From NCBI GenBank assembly GCA_963790875.1, contig CAWBQT010000003.1:558001-622000 (forward strand): a DNA stretch of 64,000 nt, written 5' to 3'. Of this stretch, positions 10,389-18,585 are shown piece by piece. Below the pieces are notes generated by a model, which saw only the letters and a program-made list of their open reading frames with translations, was not told where the DNA came from and did not search any database. Made by a program: the position numbers and the translations under genes. Each line of letters starts with the position of its first letter. Position 1 is the stretch's first letter. The DNA is from AP-15 sp963790875 (lineage in GTDB: Bacteria > Pseudomonadota > Alphaproteobacteria > ATCC43930 > CGMCC-115725).

Positions 10389-11594
10389 TTGCTTTCGTTT
10401 AATCGAATGAAGCTCGGCATGCGCGGGCTCACCGCCGTGCTGCTGGTTGGCAGCGTTGCTGTGCTAACCTTTGAATTCGTCGGCGGCGGACACACAAGTT
10501 CCGCAGTTGCCTTGTCTTCCGAGCAGCCGCCGGTTTCCGAGGTCGGCGCGCTCGGGCGAATCGAGCCGGAGAGCGGGCTGATGAATATCAGCGCCGCCAC
10601 GCCGGATGTGCTCGAGAGCCTGTTCGTCAAGCGCGGTGACCGCGTCGAAAAGGGACAGGTTCTGGGCCTCCTCCAGAGCCATGCCGAAGAGGTGGCGCGG
10701 CGCGATTCGATAGCCGCCCAGCTGACTGAGGCGCAAGCGAAGCTTGCCGCCGAAGTGGAGCTCCGCCAGGCCCAGGTCGAGAATGCAGAGATAAGGTTGC
10801 AGCGAGTCGAAGAGGTTGCGCCGCTCCAGATTGCCGCGCAGGAGATGACCGTCAAAAGCCTCAGGAAGGGGTTGTCCAACGACAGGGAGATTCTGACCGC
10901 CGACACGACGTTGATGCACAGCAACGACCTGGCCCGGCGTACACACGATAATCAAGAGACCCTGGTCAAGCAGGAAAAGGCCAACCGCGAAGCGGGCGAC
11001 GCCCGCCTGCAAATGCTGCAGCAGCAATACACCATCGACCGGGCCACCGCCCTGTCCGAGATCAGGATCGCCAAGGCGAATTTGGCGCTGGCAAAGGCGG
11101 CGGCGCCTATCGCTTCGCTCCGCGAGCAGCTCGATCTAGCCAAAGCGCGCGTTCGGAACGACGAGATCCGGGCGCCTGTTACTGGGCGCATTCTCAATCT
11201 GATCGCTCATCCCGGCGAACAGGTCGGACAGATCGACGGCAGGCCGATCCTCACGATGGGCGATACCAAGAAGATGCGTGTCGTCGCCGAGGTCTACGAA
11301 ACCGATATTAGGCGTGTTCACCTTGGCGGGAGGGCGACCGCGACCAGCGAGGCCCTCGGCCGTCCGGTTACCGGCCACGTCGTCGAGATCGGGAACATGA
11401 TTTACAAGAACGATGTACTCAATGTCGATCCGGCGGCCAAGATCGATGCTCGCGTCGTCGAAGTGCGGATCGAACTCGATGATCCGGAAAGCGTCAGCCG
11501 ACTGAGCAATCTGACCGTCGACGTGCTGATCGCTGGCGCCGAGAGCGCTCCCGAAGCCGCCGCGCGGAAAATCGCGGCCTCGCACACGTGGTGA
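10389..11594 (+). CDS. DevB-like (HlyD family) membrane-fusion protein
   Basis: Periplasmic adaptor of an ABC exporter, 401 residues. A single N-terminal membrane helix lies at about residues 12-30. Then come the first lipoyl half (LESLFVKRGDRVEKGQVLGLL), a long Glu/Ala/Gln-rich coiled-coil hairpin at about 95-245, the second lipoyl half (IRAPVTGRILNLIAHPGEQVG) and a beta-barrel. Start is TTG 10389 behind GGGAGGGA, or ATG 10407. The final stop overlaps the GTG of the first permease. The order adaptor-permease-permease-ATPase and the sequences resemble DevBCA, which exports heterocyst glycolipids in cyanobacteria. Confidence 0.85.
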   Translation: MLSFNRMKLGMRGLTAVLLVGSVAVLTFEFVGGGHTSSAVALSSEQPPVSEVGALGRIEPESGLMNISAATPDVLESLFVKRGDRVEKGQVLGLLQSHAEEVARRDSIAAQLTEAQAKLAAEVELRQAQVENAEIRLQRVEEVAPLQIAAQEMTVKSLRKGLSNDREILTADTTLMHSNDLARRTHDNQETLVKQEKANREAGDARLQMLQQQYTIDRATALSEIRIAKANLALAKAAAPIASLREQLDLAKARVRNDEIRAPVTGRILNLIAHPGEQVGQIDGRPILTMGDTKKMRVVAEVYETDIRRVHLGGRATATSEALGRPVTGHVVEIGNMIYKNDVLNVDPAAKIDARVVEVRIELDDPESVSRLSNLTVDVLIAGAESAPEAAARKIAASHTW

Positions 11595-12721
11595 CGGTCC
11601 TTGTCGCCTGGCGCATCCTGATCCATGAGAAATTGCGCAGTGCGCTTGCCGCGGGCGGGATCTTCATCGCCCTCTTGATGATCTTCTTGCAACTCGGGTT
11701 CTTCGTTGCAGTGCCGAAGAGTGGATTGCAGGTCTACGACAGCCTGCGCTTCGATCTGCTGCTCGTTTCAACTGCCTATGTATACCAAGCCGAAGCAAAC
11801 GAATTTCCGCGGCAGCGCCTCTACCAGGCCCTCGCACTGCCGGAGATCGCATCGGCGGAGCCTTTCTACGAGGGCGAGGGGCGTTGGCTGAATATCGAGG
11901 GAGGTCTCGCTCGCGACATCTTCATCATGGGGTTCAAGCCGGGGGACAGGATCTTTCTGGTACCCGACATCAACCGCCGGCTCGACATGCTGCGCCGTCC
12001 CGACACGGTGCTGATCGATGACCAAACCAGACCGATGTACGGGCCGCGAACACCGGGCCGGAGGGTGGAAATCAACAACCGGACTGTCGAGATCGCCGGA
12101 AGCTATTTCGTTGGAACGGGTTTCCTCGGCCTCGGCGCGGCGGTTACCAGCGACCTCAATTTCATTCGCATCTTCCCTCACCGCTCGCTGAGCGCGCCCA
12201 ACCTCGGATTGGTGGCATTAAAGCCGGGCGTGGAGCCTGATCACGTGGCAGGGCGGCTCCGCGCCATTCTGCCAGCCGACACCCGAGTCTTCACCCGCGC
12301 CGAGCTCGACGCATACGAGCGCGCCTATTGGGTCAAGCGAACCGCGACCGGCATCATTTTCGGCTTTGGCGTCCTCATGTCGGTGATTGTCGGCACGGTG
12401 ATCCTTTACCAAACTTTGGCGACCCAGATTACCCGGCAACTCCCGGAATATGCGACATTGAAGGCCATCGGCTACTCGGACACCGACCTGGGGAAGATCG
12501 TCACGGGGGTTGCCGTCATCCTGTCCGGCTCGGTCTTCATTCCGGCGATCCTTGCGGCGCTGGCAATTTATGCCAAGGTTCGAACGGCGGTTCGTCTGCC
12601 GATCGAGATGACTTTCTCACGCGTCGTCGTGGTGCTCGCGATGGCCCTTTTGATGGCGATGGCGTCGGCGCTGTTGGCGGTTGGTCGCGTGCGGCGAGCC
12701 GACCCGGCTGATCTTTTTTAG
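11588..12721 (+). CDS. DevC-like ABC permease 1
   Basis: Inner-membrane FtsX/MacB-type permease of 377 residues. One helix lies near the N-terminus (ALAAGGIFIALLMIFLQLGFFVAV), followed by a large periplasmic domain to about residue 240 and three C-terminal helices. EYATLKAIGYSDTDLGKIV is the coupling segment typical of this family. Start GTG 11588 or GTG 11591, overlapping the adaptor stop. It presumably pairs with the second permease, giving a heterodimeric channel, whereas cyanobacterial DevBCA is described with a single DevC. Confidence 0.85.
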   Translation: MVTVLVAWRILIHEKLRSALAAGGIFIALLMIFLQLGFFVAVPKSGLQVYDSLRFDLLLVSTAYVYQAEANEFPRQRLYQALALPEIASAEPFYEGEGRWLNIEGGLARDIFIMGFKPGDRIFLVPDINRRLDMLRRPDTVLIDDQTRPMYGPRTPGRRVEINNRTVEIAGSYFVGTGFLGLGAAVTSDLNFIRIFPHRSLSAPNLGLVALKPGVEPDHVAGRLRAILPADTRVFTRAELDAYERAYWVKRTATGIIFGFGVLMSVIVGTVILYQTLATQITRQLPEYATLKAIGYSDTDLGKIVTGVAVILSGSVFIPAILAALAIYAKVRTAVRLPIEMTFSRVVVVLAMALLMAMASALLAVGRVRRADPADLF

Positions 12722-12739
12722 CGGATCGGGGATCGGCCG

Positions 12740-13951
12740 ATGACGACGCGCGGGATGCGGCGCAGGTTCGCCTGGCGTTCGGCGCTGCGCAACCTGACCC
12801 TCGCCGTGCCGCTTGCCCGGCGAAATCTGACGGCCGACAAGTGGCGGCTCGCCCGTTCGATCTGCGGCATAGCCTTCGCGGCACTCTTGATGATGATGGA
12901 GCTCGGTTTCCGAAACGCCTTCATCGACAGCATGCTCCTGGCCGTGCGCCAGCTCGACGCCGACATCCTCTTGATAAGCAAGTTGAAATATGAGTTCGAT
13001 CGAAACGCGCCGTTCCCCCTCCGGCGGCTATATCAGGCGCGTGCAGTATCGGGGGTTGCTTCCGCGCGGGCACTCTACGCGGAACGGACCAGCTCGATAT
13101 GGAAAAACCCGCAGACGCAGCAGTCCTACGCCGTACAGGTCTTTGCCTTCGACCCCGACGAGCCCGTTTTCCTTCTGCCTGAGGTTAACGCCAGCCTAGC
13201 GGCATTGCGGATGCCGGACGCGCTGATGGCGGATCGGCGCGCCCGGAGCTTCATCGGCCAAGCCGTCCGCGGAACCAAGACCGAATTGGCTCGCCGCAAG
13301 GTACGGGTGGTCGGAACCTTTTCGCTCGGCCCCAATTTCTTCGCCGACGGCACGGTCATCATGGGCGATCGAAATTTTGCCATGCTGCTGGCCGACAGAT
13401 CGGGCGAAGAAGCGCATCTGCCCGATGTCGAGGTCGGCGTCGTCAAAATCCGGCCGGGATACGATGTCGAGGCTGTGCAGCGGGCTCTTCAGAAGGCGAT
13501 GCCGGAGGACATCTCGGTCCTGACCAAGGCGGAGCTGGTCGATCGGGAAGCCGGTTTTCACGCACGGGTCTCGCCCGTCGGGCCGATCTTCGGCGTTGGG
13601 GTACTGGTCGGTTTTGCCGTCGGCATGATGATCTCCTACCAGGTCATCATGGCCGATTTGGCCGACCAGTTGCCGCAATACGCGACGATGAAGGCGATGG
13701 GGTATCATAACGGCGCGCTGGTAGCGGTCGTCCTGCAGCAAGCAGTGTTGTACGCCCTCGTCGGCTACGGGGCTGCGTGGATCGTGTGCGACCTTGTCTT
13801 CCGTGGCCTGAGCGAGATCGCGCTGTTGCCGATGGAGATGTCGGCCAGCCTTACGGCCATCAGCTTGTTGCTGACCGTTTCTATGTGCATCGCCTCGGCG
13901 CTCGTCGCCGTACGTCGGGTCATTGCGGCCGATCCGGCGGAGGTCTTCTGA
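12740..13951 (+). CDS. DevC-like ABC permease 2
   Basis: Second FtsX/MacB-type permease, 403 residues, with the same plan as permease 1: an N-terminal helix (SICGIAFAALLMMMELGFRNAFI), a periplasmic domain and three C-terminal helices. The coupling run QYATMKAMGYHNGALVAVVLQQ matches that of permease 1, so the two are paralogues. It starts 18 bases after permease 1, and its TGA overlaps the ATG of the ATPase gene, implying translational coupling. Together they should form the transmembrane part of one exporter. Confidence 0.85.
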   Translation: MTTRGMRRRFAWRSALRNLTLAVPLARRNLTADKWRLARSICGIAFAALLMMMELGFRNAFIDSMLLAVRQLDADILLISKLKYEFDRNAPFPLRRLYQARAVSGVASARALYAERTSSIWKNPQTQQSYAVQVFAFDPDEPVFLLPEVNASLAALRMPDALMADRRARSFIGQAVRGTKTELARRKVRVVGTFSLGPNFFADGTVIMGDRNFAMLLADRSGEEAHLPDVEVGVVKIRPGYDVEAVQRALQKAMPEDISVLTKAELVDREAGFHARVSPVGPIFGVGVLVGFAVGMMISYQVIMADLADQLPQYATMKAMGYHNGALVAVVLQQAVLYALVGYGAAWIVCDLVFRGLSEIALLPMEMSASLTAISLLLTVSMCIASALVAVRRVIAADPAEVF

Positions 13952-15069
13952 TGCCCGACAGTATCCTCGACGACCTTTCCGGTCCGGTCGTGCGCGTCGA
14001 ACGCCTGAATCACTACTTTGGCGTCGGCGAATCGCGAAGCCAAGTGTTGTTCGATAATTGCATCGAAATCGGGGCCGGGCAGCTGGTGATCTTGACCGGG
14101 CCCTCGGGTTCGGGAAAGACGACGCTGCTCAGCCTTATCGGCGCGCTGCGCTCAGTCCAGGAGGGTGGGATCGAGGTCCTCGGCCGCAAGCTCACCGGGC
14201 TCGCCGCGTCCGAACTCGTCGAGATGCGGCGCAATATCGGTCTTATATTTCAAATGCACAATCTCTTCGGTTCGCTGTCCGCCTACGAGAATGTCATGAT
14301 GGCGATGCATCTGGCCGGCTGTCCGCCGCATGAGATGCGCGGGCGGGGGACAAGGATCCTCGATCGGCTCGGGCTTGGGCATCGCCTCGATTTTAAGCCG
14401 CATTCGCTGTCCGGCGGCCAGCGTCAGCGTGTCGCCGTTGCCCGGGCGGTCGTCAACCGTCCGAAACTGGTGCTCGCCGACGAGCCGACCGCCGCGCTCG
14501 ACCAGGAATTGAGTTTGATCGTGGTCGATCTCTTGAAAGAGCTCGTCGCGGAGGACGGCTGCACGATCATCATGATCACGCACGACCACCGGATGCTCGA
14601 AAACGTCGACCGCATTGTGAACATCGTCGACGGCAGGATAACGTCGGACGTCCGGTTGCGCGACGCGCTGACGATCTGCGATTTCCTGAAGACCGTCGAA
14701 CTGTTCCAGAACCTGACACCGACGGAGCTCACCAATGTCGCCGAACACGTCAAAAAGCGCCGCTATGCCGAGGGCGACATCATCATTCGCCAGGGCGATA
14801 TCGGCGAGGAGTTTTTCCTGATCGCCAGCGGGTCGGTAGTCGTGCTGGGGGACGCGCCGGACGCCTCGCAACAGCCGAGGGCAACGCTTGGCGCCGGCGG
14901 CTTCTTCGGCGAAGGCGCATTGCTGACCGGCGAACCGCGTAATGCGACCGTGCGCGCAGCCGAAGAGGTCGAGACCTACGTCCTGGCGAAGGACGATTTC
15001 CAGCACGCATTGGAAATCAGTGCCAGCTTCAACGATCAGATCCTTCGCGTGTATTTCCGGAGGCACTGA
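13951..15069 (+). CDS. DevA-like ABC ATPase fused to a cyclic-nucleotide-binding domain
   Basis: Two domains in 372 residues. Residues 1-230 are an ABC ATPase with Walker A GPSGSGKTT, Q-loop IFQMHN, signature LSGGQRQRVAVARA, Walker B LVLADEPTAALD and switch His in MITHDHR. Residues 240-372 are a cNMP-binding domain. FFGEGALLTGEPRNATVRA is the phosphate-binding cassette, with the Glu and Arg that contact the cyclic phosphate. Fusion to the motor suggests export gated by a cyclic nucleotide (inference). ATG 13951 overlaps the stop of permease 2 and is preferred to an upstream in-frame ATG inside that gene. Confidence 0.9.
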   Translation: MPDSILDDLSGPVVRVERLNHYFGVGESRSQVLFDNCIEIGAGQLVILTGPSGSGKTTLLSLIGALRSVQEGGIEVLGRKLTGLAASELVEMRRNIGLIFQMHNLFGSLSAYENVMMAMHLAGCPPHEMRGRGTRILDRLGLGHRLDFKPHSLSGGQRQRVAVARAVVNRPKLVLADEPTAALDQELSLIVVDLLKELVAEDGCTIIMITHDHRMLENVDRIVNIVDGRITSDVRLRDALTICDFLKTVELFQNLTPTELTNVAEHVKKRRYAEGDIIIRQGDIGEEFFLIASGSVVVLGDAPDASQQPRATLGAGGFFGEGALLTGEPRNATVRAAEEVETYVLAKDDFQHALEISASFNDQILRVYFRRH

Positions 15070-15194
15070 GCGCTGGCGCGTGTCGGACCGATTGTCACGG
15101 CAATGCGGTGGATCGGCCCAGCAACGCGCCCAGCTGATATGCCGCTGATATGCCAGGGTGTCCGAGCGAAGCAAGAAGGGGTATCGGGCAATAT

Positions 15195-16838
15195 TCACAC
15201 CAAAGGCGCAGATTGGCTGGCGCCCTGATCCAGTGATAATGCGGGGCGTGCTTCGATCACGCTCGGGGCCGGCAGACCGAACCCTGCGGTAAAGGGCGTG
15301 GCGCCTTTCGCGTCATGCTCCCGCAAGATGACGTGCATATGGTAATGAACGGCGCATTTGAGCGCATAGATCCGCAGCAGGATCGGGTCGCGCCGACGCT
15401 TGAGCACGTGCCACATACGATGACGATATTCGCGCGACAGCTCGGCTTCGGGGACGCGCATCAGGCTCAGCAAGATCGCGCCGGCCTGGATCAGGAATAT
15501 CGCATTGGCCTTGACCCACCGCCAACGATGCCGGCGCAGATATCGCTTGCGCGCCGGCTCTGCGTCGATCCCTTCGCCGAAATAGAGCGCCTCGAGCCGA
15601 TCGAAGTAAGCCGGCGCCTGATAGAGGTCGCGAGCGAGGACAAAGGAGCCTTCCCGCAGTTCCGCCCGGCTCATCTGGAGCGGGATCACATTGGTGCCAT
15701 AGAGATGCTCCTCGCCGAAATCCAGGCGCCCCGCCGCCTTCAACCGCGCATGAAGCGGCGTCCCCGGGATCGCGACGAGCAGATTGATCAATGGGTTGAC
15801 GATCCGCGCTTCGGTGATGAAGCGTCGATGCGCAGCAAAGATGCTGGCGTCGTCGTTGTCAAAGCCCAGGACCATGCCGCACCACACTTCGAGCCCTGCC
15901 CGTTGGATGGCATGAACCTTGTCTATCATCGAGCCGCCCTTGCGGAGGTTCTGCAATTTCTTGGTTTCGCGTAGGGCCGCTTCGTTGGGGCTCTCGATCC
16001 CGACAAAGACGATAATTATGTTGGCCTCGACCATCAGCCGCATCAGCTCACTATCCTCCGCCAGATCGAGCGAGGCCTCGGCAAGAAATGACATCGGGTA
16101 GCCATTCGCTTCCTGCCACTCGATCACGGTCCTGAGCACCTCCTTGATTGCTTTTTTGTTGGCGACAAGGTTGTCGTCCACGAGAATGGCGTGCTCGACG
16201 CCGTGCTTCAGCAGAGCATCAAGTTCGGCCACCACCTGGGCCTTGGTCTTGAAGCGCGGACGCCGACCGAAAACCACAATGATGTCGCAGAATTCGCAGG
16301 TGAACGGACATCCGCGCGAAAACTGCACGGTGCCGAACGCATAGCGCCGCATCTTGAGAAGGTCGTAGCGCGGCACCGGAACCGAAGACATGTCGGTCTT
16401 GGTGCTCTGTTCGTAGCGGCGCTGGTGACGACCTTCCTGCCACTCGCTGAGAAACTGCGGCCAAGTCTCCTCCGCCTCGCCGACGAAGATGACATCGGCG
16501 CACCCTTCGAAGAGATCCTCCCGCACGGTCGCGAGCGGGCCGCCGACGACAACGAGCACGCCGCGCGACTTCAGTTCGCGGATTATTGCAATCATCCGCG
16601 CCTGCTGAACCATCATGCCAGTCACGCCGACGATGTCGGCACGGGCGCAGCGGTCAAAGTCGATCGATTCGACATTCTCGTCGATCAGACTGATGCTGTG
16701 CTGCGACGGCGTCAGAGCGGCGAGCAGCGGCAGCGAAGCGAGCGGCGAAGCGGCCTTCGCACGCACGAACGGCACGGCATATTCGAGCCCGTACATCGAG
16801 GCTTCGAACCGTGGATTGATCAGCACGATATCAGCCAT
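15195..16838 (-). CDS. B12-binding radical SAM protein, HpnP-like
   Basis: 547-residue enzyme with an N-terminal cobalamin-binding fold (MADIVLINPRFE, VVVGGPLATVREDLF, DVIFVGEAEETWP) and a radical SAM core with the iron-sulfur cysteines 177, 181 and 184 in RGCPFTCEFCD. The overall sequence, including VFVGIESPNEAALRETKK and LEVWCGMVLGFDNDD, strongly resembles HpnP, the hopanoid C-2 methylase of rhizobia and Rhodopseudomonas. It lies in a lipid-synthesis cluster, not beside hopanoid genes. It may therefore methylate an unactivated carbon of the local product, or be a true or paralogous hopanoid methylase. It converges on the ATPase gene and diverges from the polyketide synthase. Confidence 0.8.
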   Translation of the reverse strand: MADIVLINPRFEASMYGLEYAVPFVRAKAASPLASLPLLAALTPSQHSISLIDENVESIDFDRCARADIVGVTGMMVQQARMIAIIRELKSRGVLVVVGGPLATVREDLFEGCADVIFVGEAEETWPQFLSEWQEGRHQRRYEQSTKTDMSSVPVPRYDLLKMRRYAFGTVQFSRGCPFTCEFCDIIVVFGRRPRFKTKAQVVAELDALLKHGVEHAILVDDNLVANKKAIKEVLRTVIEWQEANGYPMSFLAEASLDLAEDSELMRLMVEANIIIVFVGIESPNEAALRETKKLQNLRKGGSMIDKVHAIQRAGLEVWCGMVLGFDNDDASIFAAHRRFITEARIVNPLINLLVAIPGTPLHARLKAAGRLDFGEEHLYGTNVIPLQMSRAELREGSFVLARDLYQAPAYFDRLEALYFGEGIDAEPARKRYLRRHRWRWVKANAIFLIQAGAILLSLMRVPEAELSREYRHRMWHVLKRRRDPILLRIYALKCAVHYHMHVILREHDAKGATPFTAGFGLPAPSVIEARPALSLDQGASQSAPLV

Positions 16839-17173
16839 TAACTCGCCCCCCGAATACGAGGCCGCCCCTCTCGGCTTCGCGTGCTTTGTCCCCGAAGAAG
16901 AAGGAAATCAATCTGACCATAGATTTTTTCCGATGTATAGCCGCTATCGGGGTGCCAACCGCCCGGGCAGACCCGCGACAAGAGCTTGGAAATAATGGTT
17001 GCGCACCGCTTCCTGCAGGCGGCAGCGCGCACCGTCTTTGTTTGCCTCTTTGTTTGCCGTCGGATCGACGCGTAGAGCCGATTGCGTCGGTGACGACGCC
17101 TGCACGCCATGGTATAGATCTTGACAGGATCGGGTCGGCAACCGGCAAGACAAATCGGCTCCAGGAGGCTGCG
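16839..17173. promoter_or_regulatory. divergent control region between radical SAM gene and type III PKS
   Basis: A 335-base intergenic space that must carry both divergent promoters. It contains a local AT-rich patch (16909-16945) and an 11-base direct repeat, CTTTGTTTGCC, at 17036-17046 and 17048-17058. The 12-base period fits repeated binding of one regulator, but this is only suggestive. ORFs crossing the region look like shadows. Confidence 0.35.
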
Positions 17174-18238
17174 TTGGTAGCTGCCTACATCAACCAAATC
17201 GGTACTGCTGTTCCCGCATTTGATGTTCACGACACCTTTGTCAGGTATGCGAGCTCGCTTTTCTCCAGCCAGCGAGCAAGGCGGCTCTTCGACAAAATGG
17301 TCGAGCGATCGCAGATTGACCATCGCTATTCCTTTTTGCAACCCGATCTGACCGATACGGCGCTCGATAGGATGGGCTTTTACCAGCGAGGCCGCTTTCC
17401 ACACACGGGTCGGCGCATGCGGTTCTTTGAACAGCACGCCTTGGCCTTGGCACGGCTCGCACTCGATGACCTGGAACTCGAGACCTTCAAGCGCGAGGTC
17501 ACCCATCTGATCGTCGCTACCTGCACCGGCTTTTATGCGCCGGGACTGGATCTCGAAATCGTCGAGCACTGCGATTTGAACACGTCGGTCGAGCGAACGA
17601 TCCTCGGCTTTATGGGGTGTTCGGCCGCGATCCCCGCGCTTAGACTGGCACGCCACATCGTCCGGTCTGATCCGCAGGCAAGGGTCGTTGTCGTCAACCT
17701 GGAGCTTTGCACGATCCATTTGCAGGAGACCGAGGATCTCGAACAAATTCTCTGCTTCTTGCTGTGGGGAGACGGCTGCTCGGCCGCTCTGGTTTCCGCC
17801 GAAGCAACCGGTATCGAGTTGAGCAGCTTTCATACGACGATGATTCCGCATAGTCGCCACCAGATGGCTTGGCATATCGGAAAACTCGGGTTTCAGATGC
17901 TGCTCTCGGGACAGGTACCACTCACTCTGGCGCGGGAGCTACCCAGGCACGTCAAGGCGATCTTAGGAGGCCGGCGTGTCGAGGACATCGCCCTTTGGGC
18001 ATTGCACCCTGGCGGCCGCTCGCTTGTCGACGCGCTCGGTGAGGCCTTTGGGTTGCACGAAGATGCCTTGCGCTATGCGCGAGAAGTGCTGCGGCGGTTC
18101 GGAAACATGTCGTCGGCAACGATCATGTTCGTGCTCAGCAGCATGCTTCGGGCAAAATCCGCGTCCGGCTTGGGGTGCGGAATGGCCTTCGGCCCGGGAC
18201 TTGCGGCTGAAAGCATGATCTTTCAGTTGGCGGCTTAA
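17174..18238 (+). CDS. type III polyketide synthase (chalcone/alkylresorcinol synthase-like)
   Basis: 354-residue homodimeric ketosynthase of the chalcone synthase fold. The catalytic triad is visible: Cys117 in VATCTGFYAPG, His278 in WALHPGGRS and Asn311 in FGNMSSATIMF. A GMAFGPGLAAE loop closes the C-terminus, as in type III PKSs. Start TTG 17174 is chosen because AGGAGG (17163-17168) precedes it at ideal spacing and the protein then has standard length. Longer frames extend into the control region. Bacterial homologues near fatty-acid genes make alkylresorcinols or alkylpyrones from long acyl starters and malonyl-CoA. The ACP and KAS II genes downstream fit a dedicated starter supply. Confidence 0.85.
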   Translation: MVAAYINQIGTAVPAFDVHDTFVRYASSLFSSQRARRLFDKMVERSQIDHRYSFLQPDLTDTALDRMGFYQRGRFPHTGRRMRFFEQHALALARLALDDLELETFKREVTHLIVATCTGFYAPGLDLEIVEHCDLNTSVERTILGFMGCSAAIPALRLARHIVRSDPQARVVVVNLELCTIHLQETEDLEQILCFLLWGDGCSAALVSAEATGIELSSFHTTMIPHSRHQMAWHIGKLGFQMLLSGQVPLTLARELPRHVKAILGGRRVEDIALWALHPGGRSLVDALGEAFGLHEDALRYAREVLRRFGNMSSATIMFVLSSMLRAKSASGLGCGMAFGPGLAAESMIFQLAA

Positions 18239-18322
18239 GAGGGGTAGAGCAGCCCTCGCGGGCTGATGTAGTTTTGAGTTCTCGGGTGGAAGACCGGCTA
18301 CGCAGAATTTTGGAGTTCGCTG

Positions 18323-18577
18323 ATGTCTACGGTGGAAGATGAGATCATTGGGATGATTGCCCAGCGTGTCCGGTCGGCCGCGCCGGCGCCTCTGACGCTT
18401 GCTTCGCCGCTCGATGAGCTGGGCCTCGAATCGCTCGATATCATCGAAATGACATTCGATCTGGAAGAGCATTTCGATATCGAAATTCCGTTGAACGCCA
18501 ATAAAAGCACCGGCTCAGTCTTTCGGACTGTGGGCGACGTCGTCTCGGCGGTACGAAAGTTGGTGCAAAGGGGCTAG
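18323..18577 (+). CDS. acyl carrier protein
   Basis: 84-residue acidic helical protein. Ser37 in ELGLESLDIIEM is the phosphopantetheine attachment site, and the helix after it (IIEMTFDLEEHFDIEIP) is typical of an ACP. It is a stand-alone carrier located between the type III PKS and the KAS II gene, so it probably carries the acyl chain built for, or handed to, those enzymes instead of serving general fatty acid synthesis. It starts 84 bases after the PKS stop and ends 8 bases before the synthase gene. Confidence 0.9.
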   Translation: MSTVEDEIIGMIAQRVRSAAPAPLTLASPLDELGLESLDIIEMTFDLEEHFDIEIPLNANKSTGSVFRTVGDVVSAVRKLVQRG

Positions 18578-18585
18578 CCGGCGTC

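Noticed and set aside
16886..17173. Upstream extension of the type III PKS reading frame
   Set aside because: The TTG at 17174 has an ideal AGGAGG and gives a standard-length protein; the extension has no family similarity and would occupy the divergent promoter region.
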